A stretch of 64,000 bases of DNA from positions 806,001-870,000 of the forward strand of contig JBAZEK010000001.1 in NCBI GenBank assembly GCA_041653995.1, in the 5' to 3' direction. Below the pieces are notes generated by a model, which was not told where the DNA came from, did no database searches, and saw only the letters and a program-made list of their open reading frames with translations. Source of the stretch: Dehalococcoidia bacterium (GTDB taxonomy: Bacteria; Chloroflexota; Dehalococcoidia; GIF9; UBA5629). The position numbers were made by a program, and so were the translations under genes. Below are positions 22,664-31,486 of this stretch, in pieces (position 1 is the first letter of the stretch; the number at the start of each line of letters is the position of its first letter).

Positions 22664-23764
22664 ATGGAAATCAGCATTATAGGTTTGCCCGGCAGCGGAA
22701 AAACAACTGTTTTCGACGCTTTGACCAAATGTTCCGCCGAGCCCAAGCCGCACGGCGGCGCCGGGCTCACCCTGTTCCCGGCGGTAGCCAAGGTGCCGGA
22801 CGCACGCGTGATGAAGCTCAGCGCCATCTTCCATCCGAAAAAGACTACACTGGCCGAGATAAAATACGTGGATTACGCCGGGCTTCCCAAAGGATTCGGC
22901 AGGGAGCAGGGGGTCAGCGGGCAGTTTCTCAACAGCCTCAGCACTTCGGATGCCATACTGCAGGTCGTGAGGGCTTTCGAAGATGCGAATATACCCCATG
23001 TGGACGGGAGGATCGATCCGCTCAAAGACATCGAAACACTGGACATGGAGCTCGTGTTCTCCGACCTGACCATCATCGAGAAACGGCTGGGACGCCTCGA
23101 GTCAGCATTGAAAATGGGGAAGTCCTCCGAGCGGGACTCGGCTGTCAAAGAGCAGGCTCTGCTCGGGAAAATCAAGGCTTCTTTGGACCAGGGCATCCCT
23201 ATCAGGCTGCAAAAATTGGCCGCAGACGAATTGCGGGCGATCAGCAATTACCAGTTTCTGACGGCCAAGCCGATGTTGATCGTGATCAACATCGGCGAAA
23301 AGCAGTTGCCCGAGGCGGAAAGCATCCTTGGCACTCTCAAAACAGCCTGTTCCATGCCGCAGGTGGAGCTTATCTCCATGTGCGGCAAACTGGAAAGGGA
23401 GCTGGCGCAACTGCAGGACGATGAGGCGGATGAGTTCCGCAAGGATATCGGCCTCAAAGAAACCGCCTTCGCCGCTGTTATCAGGCATTCCTACAGCCTG
23501 CTGGGTTTAATATCTTTCTTCACGGTGGGAGAAGACGAGGTGAAAGCATGGACTGTCAGGGAGAATACACCCGCCATCCAGGCGGCCGGCAAGATCCACA
23601 CCGATATCGAGAGGGGTTTTATCAGGGCCGAGGTTATGAGCTATGACGATTTTATCAAGAGCGGAAGCACGGCCGAGGCGCGCAAGCACGGTTTACTGAG
23701 GCTGGAAGGTAAAACCTATGCCGTGCGCGACGGGGATATCATGCATTTCCTGTTCAACGTATAA
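22664..23764 (+). CDS. ychF: YchF/Obg-like P-loop NTPase
   Basis: A 366-residue OBG-family protein of YchF length. The P-loop is G-L-P-G-S-G-K-T-T at 7-15, where most bacterial YchF proteins have G-L-P-N-V-G-K-S-T. The G3 region is V-D-Y-A-G-L-P-K-G-F in place of the usual D-I-A-G-L. The middle has the coiled-coil arm, and the C-terminus is the DUF933/TGS domain with W-T-V-R-E-N-T-P-A near 290, Y-D-D-F-I, and the final Y-A-V-R-D-G-D-I-M-H-F-L-F. YchF proteins bind ribosomes and hydrolyse ATP. The altered G1 and G3 suggest a divergent subfamily. Confidence 0.85.
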   Translation: MEISIIGLPGSGKTTVFDALTKCSAEPKPHGGAGLTLFPAVAKVPDARVMKLSAIFHPKKTTLAEIKYVDYAGLPKGFGREQGVSGQFLNSLSTSDAILQVVRAFEDANIPHVDGRIDPLKDIETLDMELVFSDLTIIEKRLGRLESALKMGKSSERDSAVKEQALLGKIKASLDQGIPIRLQKLAADELRAISNYQFLTAKPMLIVINIGEKQLPEAESILGTLKTACSMPQVELISMCGKLERELAQLQDDEADEFRKDIGLKETAFAAVIRHSYSLLGLISFFTVGEDEVKAWTVRENTPAIQAAGKIHTDIERGFIRAEVMSYDDFIKSGSTAEARKHGLLRLEGKTYAVRDGDIMHFLFNV

Positions 23765-23812
23765 TAATCGCCAATATTTGTACCGTGCCCCCTGTGATCC
23801 TTTCTCTTCAAG

Positions 23813-23841
23813 TTCACCGGTAAAAACCACGGTGTTATAAT
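23813..23841 (+). promoter_or_regulatory. Promoter of the ppsA-dgt-dnaG-rpoD operon
   Basis: TTCACC, a 17-base spacer, then TATAAT at 23836-23841 with an extended TGT in front, 43 bases before the ppsA ATG. Confidence 0.6.
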
Positions 23842-23883
23842 AGTCGACGATTCTTCCGGCATACTGACTATTTAAGGAGTTCC

Positions 23884-26151
23884 ATGAAAAAAAGCCACAA
23901 AATCATAGCCTGGTTTGAGGAAATCACAAGGGAAGACATCGGCATCGCGGGCGGCAAGGGCGCCAACCTGGGCGAGATGGTACACGCCGATATTCCGGTC
24001 CCACCCGGCTTTGTCGTAACCGCCACAGCCTATTACGAGTTCCTGGAAGCGACCAACCTTATGGACGAGATAAGGAAACTGCTGAAGGATGTAAATGCAA
24101 ACGACAGCCGGGCGCTGCAGGACGCGTCTTTCCATATAAAAGAGAAAATCGTCAGCGTGGCCATGCCGGAACACATGGTGAAAGAGATACAGACATCCTA
24201 CCGTAAGCTGGGAGGAGGGCTGGTGGCGGTGCGGTCTTCGGCAACTGCGGAGGACCTTCCGGATGCTTCATTTGCCGGGCAACAGCGCACATTCCTCAAC
24301 ATTCAGGGCGAGGAATCCGTGGTCAAGGCTGTGCAGGAATGCTGGGCTTCTCTATTTGAATCGAGGGCTATTTTTTACCGCCATGAGCAGGGTTTCGATC
24401 ACTTCAAGGTTGGTATAGCCGTACCTGTGCAGAGAATGATCCAGTCGGAGGCCGCCGGCGTAATGTTCACGGTGGAGCCGCTCAGCAGCGACCGCAGCAA
24501 AATACTGATCGAGGCTATTTTCGGTCTGGGCGAAGCCATTGTTTCAGGGGACCTGACCCCTGATCAGTACACTCTGGATAAAAACAGCCTGACTATACTG
24601 GATAAAAAAATCGTCGAACAGGACTGGTTCCTGACACGCAACCTCGAGGTTAAAGCCGACGACCTTGAGACAAATATCAAGGCGCCGGTGACGCCCAAAC
24701 GTCAAAAAATACAGAAAATTGACGATGCGGATATCATAGGCCTGGCCAACATCGGCAAAAGGCTGGAGGATCACTATAAAACGCCGCAGGACGTCGAATG
24801 GGCCAAGGAAGGCGGGAAACTGTATATCGTACAGACCCGTCCCGTCACCACTCTCAATCAGCCGCTGGACGCATCCACCGTGGACGAGCTTAAAGCTGAG
24901 GCCATCTTAACCGGTGTAGCGGCAAGCCCCGGCGCTGCCAGCGGCGTGGTCAAGATCATCCGTGATCCATCGCAAATCGATAAAATCATAGACGGCGATA
25001 TCCTGGTGGCCGAGATGACGACACCTGATTTCGTGCCGGCTATGAAACGGGCCGTCGGCATAATTACGGACAGGGGCGGAAGGACAGCCCACGCAGCGAT
25101 CGTCAGCAGGGAGCTCGGCATCCCCTGCATCGTGGGCACCGAGCGCGCTACCTCCCTGCTCAAAGACGGCCAGGAGGTGACCGTCGACGGATCGTCCGGC
25201 AAAGTCTATGCCGGCCGAGTTGCTATCAAGAGCAAAAAGGCCAAAGCCCGCAGCACGTCGGGCGCCCGCATCAAGACTAAAACCAAACTTTATGTAAATC
25301 TGGCCGAGCCCGAGCTGGCGGAGAGGATAGCGGAGCGCGACGTGGACGGAGTGGGCCTCTTGAGGGCCGAGTTCATCATGGCCAGGATGGCGGGACATCC
25401 TCGCTTCATGCTTCACGAAGGCAAAGCCGCCCAATACATGGATGTGCTGACCAAGAATATCACCATGTTTACCCGGGCTTTTCATCCCAGGCCGGTCGTG
25501 TACCGCACCACCGATTTTAAAACCAACGAGTACAGGAATCTGCCCGGCGGCTATAAATACGAGGAGACCGAAGAAAACCCGATGATCGGCTACCGGGGCT
25601 GCTCAAGGTATACCCACGAAGTAGAGGTTTTCAGGATGGAGCTCGACGCCATTAAAAGAGTCTGCCAGTCCTACGATAACCTTTACGTCATGATTCCCTT
25701 CGTGCGCTTTGTATCCGAGATCGTACAAATTAAGAAGATACTGACGGAGGAGGGCTTCTACCTGTTCCCCAAGTTCAAGCTGTGGATGATGGTCGAGGTG
25801 CCTTCCAATATCCTGCTCATGGATAAATTTATCGATGCCGGCATCGACGGCATATCCATTGGTTCCAACGACCTGACGCAGCTTATCCTGGGTATAGATA
25901 GGGATAACTCCAAACTTGCCACGCAGTTCGACGAAAGAAACGAGGCCGTGATGCTGGCCATTGAAAGGGCCGTAACCACCTCGGTCAGCAAGGGTATCAC
26001 CTGCTCGATCTGCGGGCAGGCGCCATCTACCTATCCCGAGATAACCGAAAAGCTGGTAAGCTGGGGGATCACATCGATATCCGTGACACCTGATATGATC
26101 GACGAGACGCGACATATCATAGCCGACGCGGAAGGTAAACTGGCCGCCTGA
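23884..26151 (+). CDS. ppsA: Phosphoenolpyruvate synthase
   Basis: Converts pyruvate, ATP and water to PEP, AMP and phosphate, the entry to gluconeogenesis. The 755-residue protein has the N-terminal ATP-grasp part (G-G-K-G-A-N-L-G-E-M near 22-31; V-A-V-R-S-S-A-T-A-E-D-L-P near 115). The swivelling domain carries phospho-histidine His403 in G-G-R-T-A-H-A-A-I-V-S-R. The C-terminal PEP barrel has G-S-N-D-L-T-Q near 660 and the catalytic cysteine near 710 in I-C-G-Q-A-P. The lack of pyruvate-phosphate-dikinase-specific insertions favours PpsA over PpdK. AAGGAG is 5 bases before the ATG. Confidence 0.94.
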   Translation: MKKSHKIIAWFEEITREDIGIAGGKGANLGEMVHADIPVPPGFVVTATAYYEFLEATNLMDEIRKLLKDVNANDSRALQDASFHIKEKIVSVAMPEHMVKEIQTSYRKLGGGLVAVRSSATAEDLPDASFAGQQRTFLNIQGEESVVKAVQECWASLFESRAIFYRHEQGFDHFKVGIAVPVQRMIQSEAAGVMFTVEPLSSDRSKILIEAIFGLGEAIVSGDLTPDQYTLDKNSLTILDKKIVEQDWFLTRNLEVKADDLETNIKAPVTPKRQKIQKIDDADIIGLANIGKRLEDHYKTPQDVEWAKEGGKLYIVQTRPVTTLNQPLDASTVDELKAEAILTGVAASPGAASGVVKIIRDPSQIDKIIDGDILVAEMTTPDFVPAMKRAVGIITDRGGRTAHAAIVSRELGIPCIVGTERATSLLKDGQEVTVDGSSGKVYAGRVAIKSKKAKARSTSGARIKTKTKLYVNLAEPELAERIAERDVDGVGLLRAEFIMARMAGHPRFMLHEGKAAQYMDVLTKNITMFTRAFHPRPVVYRTTDFKTNEYRNLPGGYKYEETEENPMIGYRGCSRYTHEVEVFRMELDAIKRVCQSYDNLYVMIPFVRFVSEIVQIKKILTEEGFYLFPKFKLWMMVEVPSNILLMDKFIDAGIDGISIGSNDLTQLILGIDRDNSKLATQFDERNEAVMLAIERAVTTSVSKGITCSICGQAPSTYPEITEKLVSWGITSISVTPDMIDETRHIIADAEGKLAA

Positions 26152-26186
26152 AAATAACGGGCGCTGCCGATCAGCATGGTTTACTC

Positions 26187-27215
26187 ATGTATGAAATGAA
26201 TGTTCGACAAAGGCTGGAGCAGGCCGAGGAGAACCTGTCACCCTACGCGGCGCGCAGCATAGCCAGCCGCGGCAGGAGGGTTGCCGAGCAACCGTGCCCT
26301 TTGAGAACCGCTTTCCAGCGCGACCGGGACCGCATTATATTCTCCAATGCCTTCCGCAGGCTCAAACACAAGACCCAGGTATTCATTGCTCCCGAGGGCG
26401 ACCACTATGTAACACGCCTGACGCATACGCTGGAAGTTTCACAGATAGGCCGCACTATCTCCCGGGCGCTTTGCTTGAACGAAGACCTGACTGAGGCTAT
26501 TGCCCTCGGCCATGACCTGGGACATACACCCTTCGGGCACATAGGTGAAAATGTGCTGAACGAACTGGTCCCCGGCGGATTCAAACATTACGAGCAGAGC
26601 CTGAGGGTGGTGGACTATATCGAAAACAACGGCATGGGACTTAACCTGACCTGGGAGGTGCGGGACGGCATATTGAACCATTCCAAGGGCGACCTCGAGA
26701 TACTGGAAGAAGGATGGAATACCGTGTCCACAGTGGAGGGCCAGGTGGTGAAGATGGCCGATCTGGTGGCCTATATAAACCACGATGTCGAAGACGCTAT
26801 CCGCGCCGGCATAATATCCCGCTCCGACCTGCCGGCCTCCACCGTAAGGACACTGGGACAGTCCAATTCAAGCCGCATCAACACGCTGGTCACGAACATC
26901 GTCGCCTTTTCATCGGGAAAGATGGACGGCGGCGCCGACCGGCAGATCATAGGAATGAGCCCCGAAGTTCTGAACGCTGCAAACGAGCTGCGCGAGTTTC
27001 TCTTCGCCAGGGTTTACCGGAACAGCCTGGAGGCAGGGAAAGCGTCGGACGCCCGCGAGATAATACTTCTTTTGTACCGCCATTTCCTGCGTGATCCGTC
27101 CATGCTTCCCGAAGAGTACCGGTTACTGGATGGCGGAGATGAGCGCCGCATCGCCGACTATATAGCAGGCATGACGGACCATTATGCTATACTCACAGCA
27201 GAAAACCTCAGATAA
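26187..27215 (+). CDS. dgt: Deoxyguanosinetriphosphate triphosphohydrolase-like protein
   Basis: HD-domain dNTPase of 342 residues, releasing triphosphate from dNTPs. N-terminal R-D-R-D-R-I-I-F-S-N-A-F-R-R-L-K-H-K-T-Q is the dGTPase signature. The HD metal site is His80 (R-L-T-H-T-L-E-V), His109-Asp110 (G-H-D-L-G-H-T-P-F-G-H), and a later Asp in Y-I-N-H-D-V-E-D. It lies 35 bases after ppsA and 47 before dnaG. A dgt-dnaG-rpoD order links nucleotide pools to replication priming and is seen in several Gram-positive-like genomes. A start at the second Met (codon 4) is equally possible. Confidence 0.92.
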   Translation: MYEMNVRQRLEQAEENLSPYAARSIASRGRRVAEQPCPLRTAFQRDRDRIIFSNAFRRLKHKTQVFIAPEGDHYVTRLTHTLEVSQIGRTISRALCLNEDLTEAIALGHDLGHTPFGHIGENVLNELVPGGFKHYEQSLRVVDYIENNGMGLNLTWEVRDGILNHSKGDLEILEEGWNTVSTVEGQVVKMADLVAYINHDVEDAIRAGIISRSDLPASTVRTLGQSNSSRINTLVTNIVAFSSGKMDGGADRQIIGMSPEVLNAANELREFLFARVYRNSLEAGKASDAREIILLLYRHFLRDPSMLPEEYRLLDGGDERRIADYIAGMTDHYAILTAENLR

Positions 27216-27262
27216 ACACCGGTTTCTCAATATCCGCGTAATAACCAAGCTCTGATCGGACG

Positions 27263-29134
27263 ATGAACACGACAGACGAGATCAAGCAGAGGCTGGACAT
27301 CGTGGACGTGGTGTCGCAGTATGTCAAGCTGACCAAGTCGGGCCGCAACTACAAGGCCACCTGTCCCTTCCACAGCGAAAAAACGGCCTCTTTTTTCGTT
27401 TTCCCCGAGAAGCAGAGCTGGCATTGTTTCGGAGCATGCGCCACGGGAGGCGACATCTTCACCTTCATGATGAAAAAGGAAGGTATCGATTTCGGCCAGG
27501 CACTGCGTATCCTGGCGGAAAAGGCCAATATCACTCTCACTTACAAGACCAGCCAGGCCTCCGCCGAAGAGAAGTCCCGACAGGACACCCTTTTCAAACT
27601 GAACGAGGTCGCCGCGGAATACTATCACTATCTGCTGCTGCATGACGCAGAGGCTGAGACAGCCAGAAAATATACGACAGGCCGGGGCCTTTCCCAGACG
27701 GTAATAGACAATTTTCAACTGGGATACTCGCCCAATAAGTGGGACGGCCTGCTCGGCTATCTGTCCAAAGCAGGCTACAGGGATGACGATATGCTGGCAG
27801 TCGGGCTGATCGTTCAGCGCGATACAGGCGGCTTCCACGACAGGTTCAGAAACAGGTTGATGTTCCCCATTCGGGATGTAAAGGGCAGGGTGGTCGGATT
27901 CGGCGGCCGCGCGCTGGACGATTCAATCCCCAAATACCTGAATTCGCCGCAATCGATACTGTTCGACAAGAGCTCCATTATCTACGGGGTCGAGCGCGCT
28001 GCAACAGCGATCAGGCAACATGACAGCGTGGTGATCAGCGAAGGATACATGGATACGCTGGCGGCGCACCAGTTCGGATTCGAAAATACGGTCGCATCGA
28101 TGGGCACCGCCCTCACGGAAAAACAGATATCTACTCTGCGCAAGCTGACGCGCAATATCATCGTTGCACTCGATGCCGATGCGGCCGGGCTTGAGGCCAC
28201 GGCTCGCAGCATAACCACCATCGATGAACAGATACCCAAGGACCACTGGATGCCCTGGATCGAGCCAAAGACCTACAGTGAACTGGTCAAGCATGAGGTT
28301 CAGGTGATCGAGATCGCGGGAGGGAAAGATCCGGATGAAATCATACGCGGTTCGCCCGATAAATGGGCCGGGCTGCTTAAGGAGTCTCAGCCTATAATCG
28401 ATTTTACTTTAAAAAAGGAAATTGCTAATATAGACAAAAATAATCCCAAAGATAAGTCCGCATTAGTATCAAAGTTTTTACCAATTCTATCTCAAGTAGA
28501 TGACAATGTCCGGCGTGCCCATTATGTTGAGAAGTTGTCGCACCTTCTCGGTCTTAACAAAGGGTTCGTACATGATGCAATATCCGAATTCCGGATCAAG
28601 GAAAAAAAATCCAGAGCGGCGAGCGGAAGCAAGACAATAAAGAGCTATGCCGACCAGATCGCATCTCCACATCATATTGAAAAGTATGTTCTGGCGTTAT
28701 TGCTCCTATTTAGCGATCTCCGAGAGGAAGGCATGAGACTATCGGAGAAATATTTTGAACTTTCGGAAAATAAGGCTATATTATTGAAATGGCAGAGTGC
28801 TGCTGATCCGAATTCGCTTGGCGAGGATATGGATCCCCTGCTGAAGGAATTCTATGACCAGCTGATATCCATGGGGAACAAAATACCTTCATCCGTATAT
28901 CATGATCGTAAGGATCGGGAAAACACATTGAACGATTGCATCAATAGATTGCTTGAGCGCCACATAAGAAATCGTGAGATTGAGAAGAAATTCATCCTGT
29001 CTGAAGAGAAAGGCAGCGGTGATGTCGATAGTCAATTAGCCAAATTAATCGAACTGGATATAAAGGAAAGTCAGCAACTGCATGATATCTTCAATAAGCG
29101 CGGCCGACTTTTCAGCCGTACAAAGGGAGCCTGA
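27263..29134 (+). CDS. dnaG: DNA primase
   Basis: Makes RNA primers for replication. The 623-residue protein starts with the CHC2 zinc finger: Cys34, His37, Cys55, Cys59. The TOPRIM core follows with S-E-G-Y-M-D-T near 257-263 and L-D-A-D-A-A-G near 297-303. The C-terminal part binds helicase in the family and is poorly conserved. Base composition changes inside the gene: 28381-28500 is about 30 percent GC by my count, against 58 percent in 27901-27960. The TGA stop is followed directly by the rpoD ATG, so the two are tightly coupled. Confidence 0.96.
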   Translation: MNTTDEIKQRLDIVDVVSQYVKLTKSGRNYKATCPFHSEKTASFFVFPEKQSWHCFGACATGGDIFTFMMKKEGIDFGQALRILAEKANITLTYKTSQASAEEKSRQDTLFKLNEVAAEYYHYLLLHDAEAETARKYTTGRGLSQTVIDNFQLGYSPNKWDGLLGYLSKAGYRDDDMLAVGLIVQRDTGGFHDRFRNRLMFPIRDVKGRVVGFGGRALDDSIPKYLNSPQSILFDKSSIIYGVERAATAIRQHDSVVISEGYMDTLAAHQFGFENTVASMGTALTEKQISTLRKLTRNIIVALDADAAGLEATARSITTIDEQIPKDHWMPWIEPKTYSELVKHEVQVIEIAGGKDPDEIIRGSPDKWAGLLKESQPIIDFTLKKEIANIDKNNPKDKSALVSKFLPILSQVDDNVRRAHYVEKLSHLLGLNKGFVHDAISEFRIKEKKSRAASGSKTIKSYADQIASPHHIEKYVLALLLLFSDLREEGMRLSEKYFELSENKAILLKWQSAADPNSLGEDMDPLLKEFYDQLISMGNKIPSSVYHDRKDRENTLNDCINRLLERHIRNREIEKKFILSEEKGSGDVDSQLAKLIELDIKESQQLHDIFNKRGRLFSRTKGA

Positions 29135-30844
29135 ATGGCAAAGATCTCAAACAAGGTGAAGAGTAAGAAAACGTCTCCGGCAAAGCCTGCGGGGAAGGGT
29201 AAAGTCGTGGTTAAGGGCGCGGTTAAAAGTGCGGCTAAAAGCCCGGCTAAGGCTGCGGTCAAGAGTACGCTTAAGGGTGCCGCCGGGGATAAGGTGAAGG
29301 TGAAGGTGAAGGTAAAGGTCAAGGTCAAGGTTGAGCCTGTGACTGTCGAAGTCGAAGGCGCCGCACTAAAGCAAACGGGATTCGAGGTACGCCCCGACCC
29401 CTGGGGCAAGATCGAAGCCGAAGCCATGCCTCAGGACGAGAAAGAACTGCTTTTCAGCGATATCGAAGCCGCCCCTGAGTTTGCCGAAGAGTGGCTCAAG
29501 CCCGAAGTGGAGGAAAAGCCGCTCATAGAGCTTGAGATCGAGCTGGCCGAGCATGAAGCAATCGACGACCCGGTCAGAATGTATCTGCATGAGATCGGAA
29601 AATACCCGTTGCTGAACGCCAAGCTGGAACGTGAACTCGCCAGTAAAATCGAGCCCTTTAAATATATGGCCCATATCCGTGAGGCCTTCCGCCACCAGGA
29701 AAACCGTTTCCCCAGTATATCCGACTTCGTTATTCAGCTGTTAAAGAACCTGGCGGACAGCGACACCGTTATCGACAGACTGGGGGAACAACTCAACGTC
29801 GCCAAGAAACCCAGCTTTAAAGAAAGACTGCTCAGTCAGAAGCTGCATCAGGCGATCGATGACTTTATCAATCCCGAAACGGTCATAAAAATCGCGGCGG
29901 ATTTGAACCGTGAGCCCCACGAGATCGAAAAGAGGCTTGTCGATTACTCAATCTATGTTCGCATCATCAATCCCGAGATATTTTCTATCATAGACAGCAA
30001 CTCGACCTGGGATAAGGTCAAGCAGATCGTTAATAAGGACGGCGAGACCAAACTTGCCGCAAAAATCGACGGACACAGCCACCCGTTTCAACAGAAATTC
30101 GAGCACATCGACAGGGACGGCAGGGAAGCCAGCAAGCAGCTTACCGTCTCCAATCTCAGGTTGGTGGTCAGCGTGGCCAAGAAATACGTCGGACACGGGA
30201 TGCCGCTGCTCGACCTGATACAGGAGGGCAACATCGGCCTGGTCAGGGCTGTTGAAAAGTTCGAATACCGCAAAGGATACAAATTCAGCACATATGCCAC
30301 GTGGTGGATCAGGCAGGCCATCACACGGGCGATAGCGGATCAGGCCAGGACCATACGCATACCGGTACACATGGTTGAAACTATCAACAGGCTGCTCAAG
30401 GTCAACAGAAAACTGTCACAGGAGTTTGGACGCGAACCCAGTTGCGAGGAGATCGGTGTGGGCATGGAGATATCGGCAGAGAAGGTCAGGGAGATCATGA
30501 AACTCTCGCAGGTGCCCATCTCCCTTGAGATGCCCATCGGCGAGGAAGAGGACAGCCATCTGGGCGATTTTATCGAAGATCGTTCCAACCTGCCCCCTGC
30601 TGACGCGGCTTCACGCGAGCTGCTCAAAGCCCAGCTCGATAAAGTCCTGGGCGAGTTGACTGAACGCGAGCGCAAGGTGCTGCTGCTCAGGTTCGGACTT
30701 GAGGACGGCCGGGCCAGGACGCTGGAAGAGGTTGGCAAGGAGTTCAACGTAACACGCGAACGGATAAGGCAAATCGAAGCCAAAGCTTTACGCAAGTTGC
30801 GGCATCCCAGCCGGAGCCGCAAGCTTAAAGATTACCTCGAATAA
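29135..30844 (+). CDS. rpoD: Primary RNA polymerase sigma factor RpoD/SigA
   Basis: Primary sigma-70 of 569 residues. Residues 1-67 are a Lys/Ala-rich, histone-H1-like tail ending in seven Lys-Val repeats, in place of the acidic region 1.1. Region 1.2 (D-P-V-R-M-Y-L-H-E-I-G) begins near 146. Region 2 has L-R-L-V-V-S-V-A-K-K-Y and the minus-10 helix F-S-T-Y-A-T-W-W-I-R-Q-A-I. Region 4 ends in E-V-G-K-E-F-N-V-T-R-E-R-I-R-Q-I-E and the terminal R-H-P-S-R-S-R-K-L-K-D-Y-L-E. Start ATG abuts the dnaG stop; GGGAG lies at the end of dnaG. A second sigma of this type is at 57075-58508. Confidence 0.97.
   Translation: MAKISNKVKSKKTSPAKPAGKGKVVVKGAVKSAAKSPAKAAVKSTLKGAAGDKVKVKVKVKVKVKVEPVTVEVEGAALKQTGFEVRPDPWGKIEAEAMPQDEKELLFSDIEAAPEFAEEWLKPEVEEKPLIELEIELAEHEAIDDPVRMYLHEIGKYPLLNAKLERELASKIEPFKYMAHIREAFRHQENRFPSISDFVIQLLKNLADSDTVIDRLGEQLNVAKKPSFKERLLSQKLHQAIDDFINPETVIKIAADLNREPHEIEKRLVDYSIYVRIINPEIFSIIDSNSTWDKVKQIVNKDGETKLAAKIDGHSHPFQQKFEHIDRDGREASKQLTVSNLRLVVSVAKKYVGHGMPLLDLIQEGNIGLVRAVEKFEYRKGYKFSTYATWWIRQAITRAIADQARTIRIPVHMVETINRLLKVNRKLSQEFGREPSCEEIGVGMEISAEKVREIMKLSQVPISLEMPIGEEEDSHLGDFIEDRSNLPPADAASRELLKAQLDKVLGELTERERKVLLLRFGLEDGRARTLEEVGKEFNVTRERIRQIEAKALRKLRHPSRSRKLKDYLE
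29291..29332 (+). repeat. Hexanucleotide tandem repeat in rpoD (AAGGTN x7)
   Basis: Seven units of AAGGTG, AAGGTA, AAGGTC or AAGGTT in frame, encoding (Lys-Val)x7 at residues 53-66 of RpoD. The first three units are identical, so slippage could change copy number without shifting the frame. Confidence 0.9.
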
Positions 30845-30870
30845 TCACTGGCTGACTTAGGAGGGAACCG

Positions 30871-31479
30871 ATGAGAATCCTTCAAGGATTTTTAATATTC
30901 ATGGGCGTACTGGCGGTGCTGGCCATTATCGCCCTGGTATTTGGCTACGTACTGGCATTGCTGACACCCGACATACGCACAAGTATGAGGCCAGTGGTCC
31001 TGTCTTCAGAGGCTGTCGACAGCCTCAATAAAAAGATCAGCGATACGAAGAAAATTACCGAGGCAGCCTACGAAGCGAAAATCAGCAAGGATGTGCAGAT
31101 AGTAATCACAGAGGAGGAGATCAACTCCACCATCGTCATGGCCCTGGCCGAGGGAACAGTGCCCGCCAAGGAGATGCTGGTTAATTTCAACGACGGGTAC
31201 ATGATGATGTATACGTCATGGAACTTCCCCGGTATTCCGGTTAGAACGGGTTTTATCGGAACGCTGGACGAGGAAAACGGAAAACCGGTATTCGTGATCC
31301 ATGACTTTTACCTGGGAAAACTGCCGGTTCCGGACGACGTTGATAGAGGCGTGCAGAGCTGGATAAATATCCTCTTCCAGTTGAACGCTCCCATGGAAGA
31401 GCTGGGTTTCGAACTGAAAGAGATCAGCATAACCGAAGGGCAGCTCAAACTGGCAGGAGTTACTAAAACAGGGAAGTAG
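30871..31479 (+). CDS. Membrane-anchored protein of unknown function
   Basis: A 202-residue protein with one N-terminal membrane helix (about 5-32) and an extracytoplasmic domain. The piece I-T-E-E-E-I-N-S-T-I-V-M-A-L-A near 88-102 resembles the start of the YpmS/DUF2140-like and LmeA-like lipid-binding-type domains, but the match is too weak for an assignment. The rest is a mixed alpha/beta domain with F-N-D-G-Y-M-M-M-Y-T-S-W. AGGAGGG lies 6 bases before the ATG. It follows rpoD by 26 bases and is probably the last gene of that operon. Confidence 0.8.
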   Translation: MRILQGFLIFMGVLAVLAIIALVFGYVLALLTPDIRTSMRPVVLSSEAVDSLNKKISDTKKITEAAYEAKISKDVQIVITEEEINSTIVMALAEGTVPAKEMLVNFNDGYMMMYTSWNFPGIPVRTGFIGTLDEENGKPVFVIHDFYLGKLPVPDDVDRGVQSWINILFQLNAPMEELGFELKEISITEGQLKLAGVTKTGK

Positions 31480-31486
31480 CCAGGGC

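Noticed and set aside
29291..29332. CRISPR-like array
   Set aside because: The short repeats are in-frame AAGGTN units inside rpoD with no spacers.
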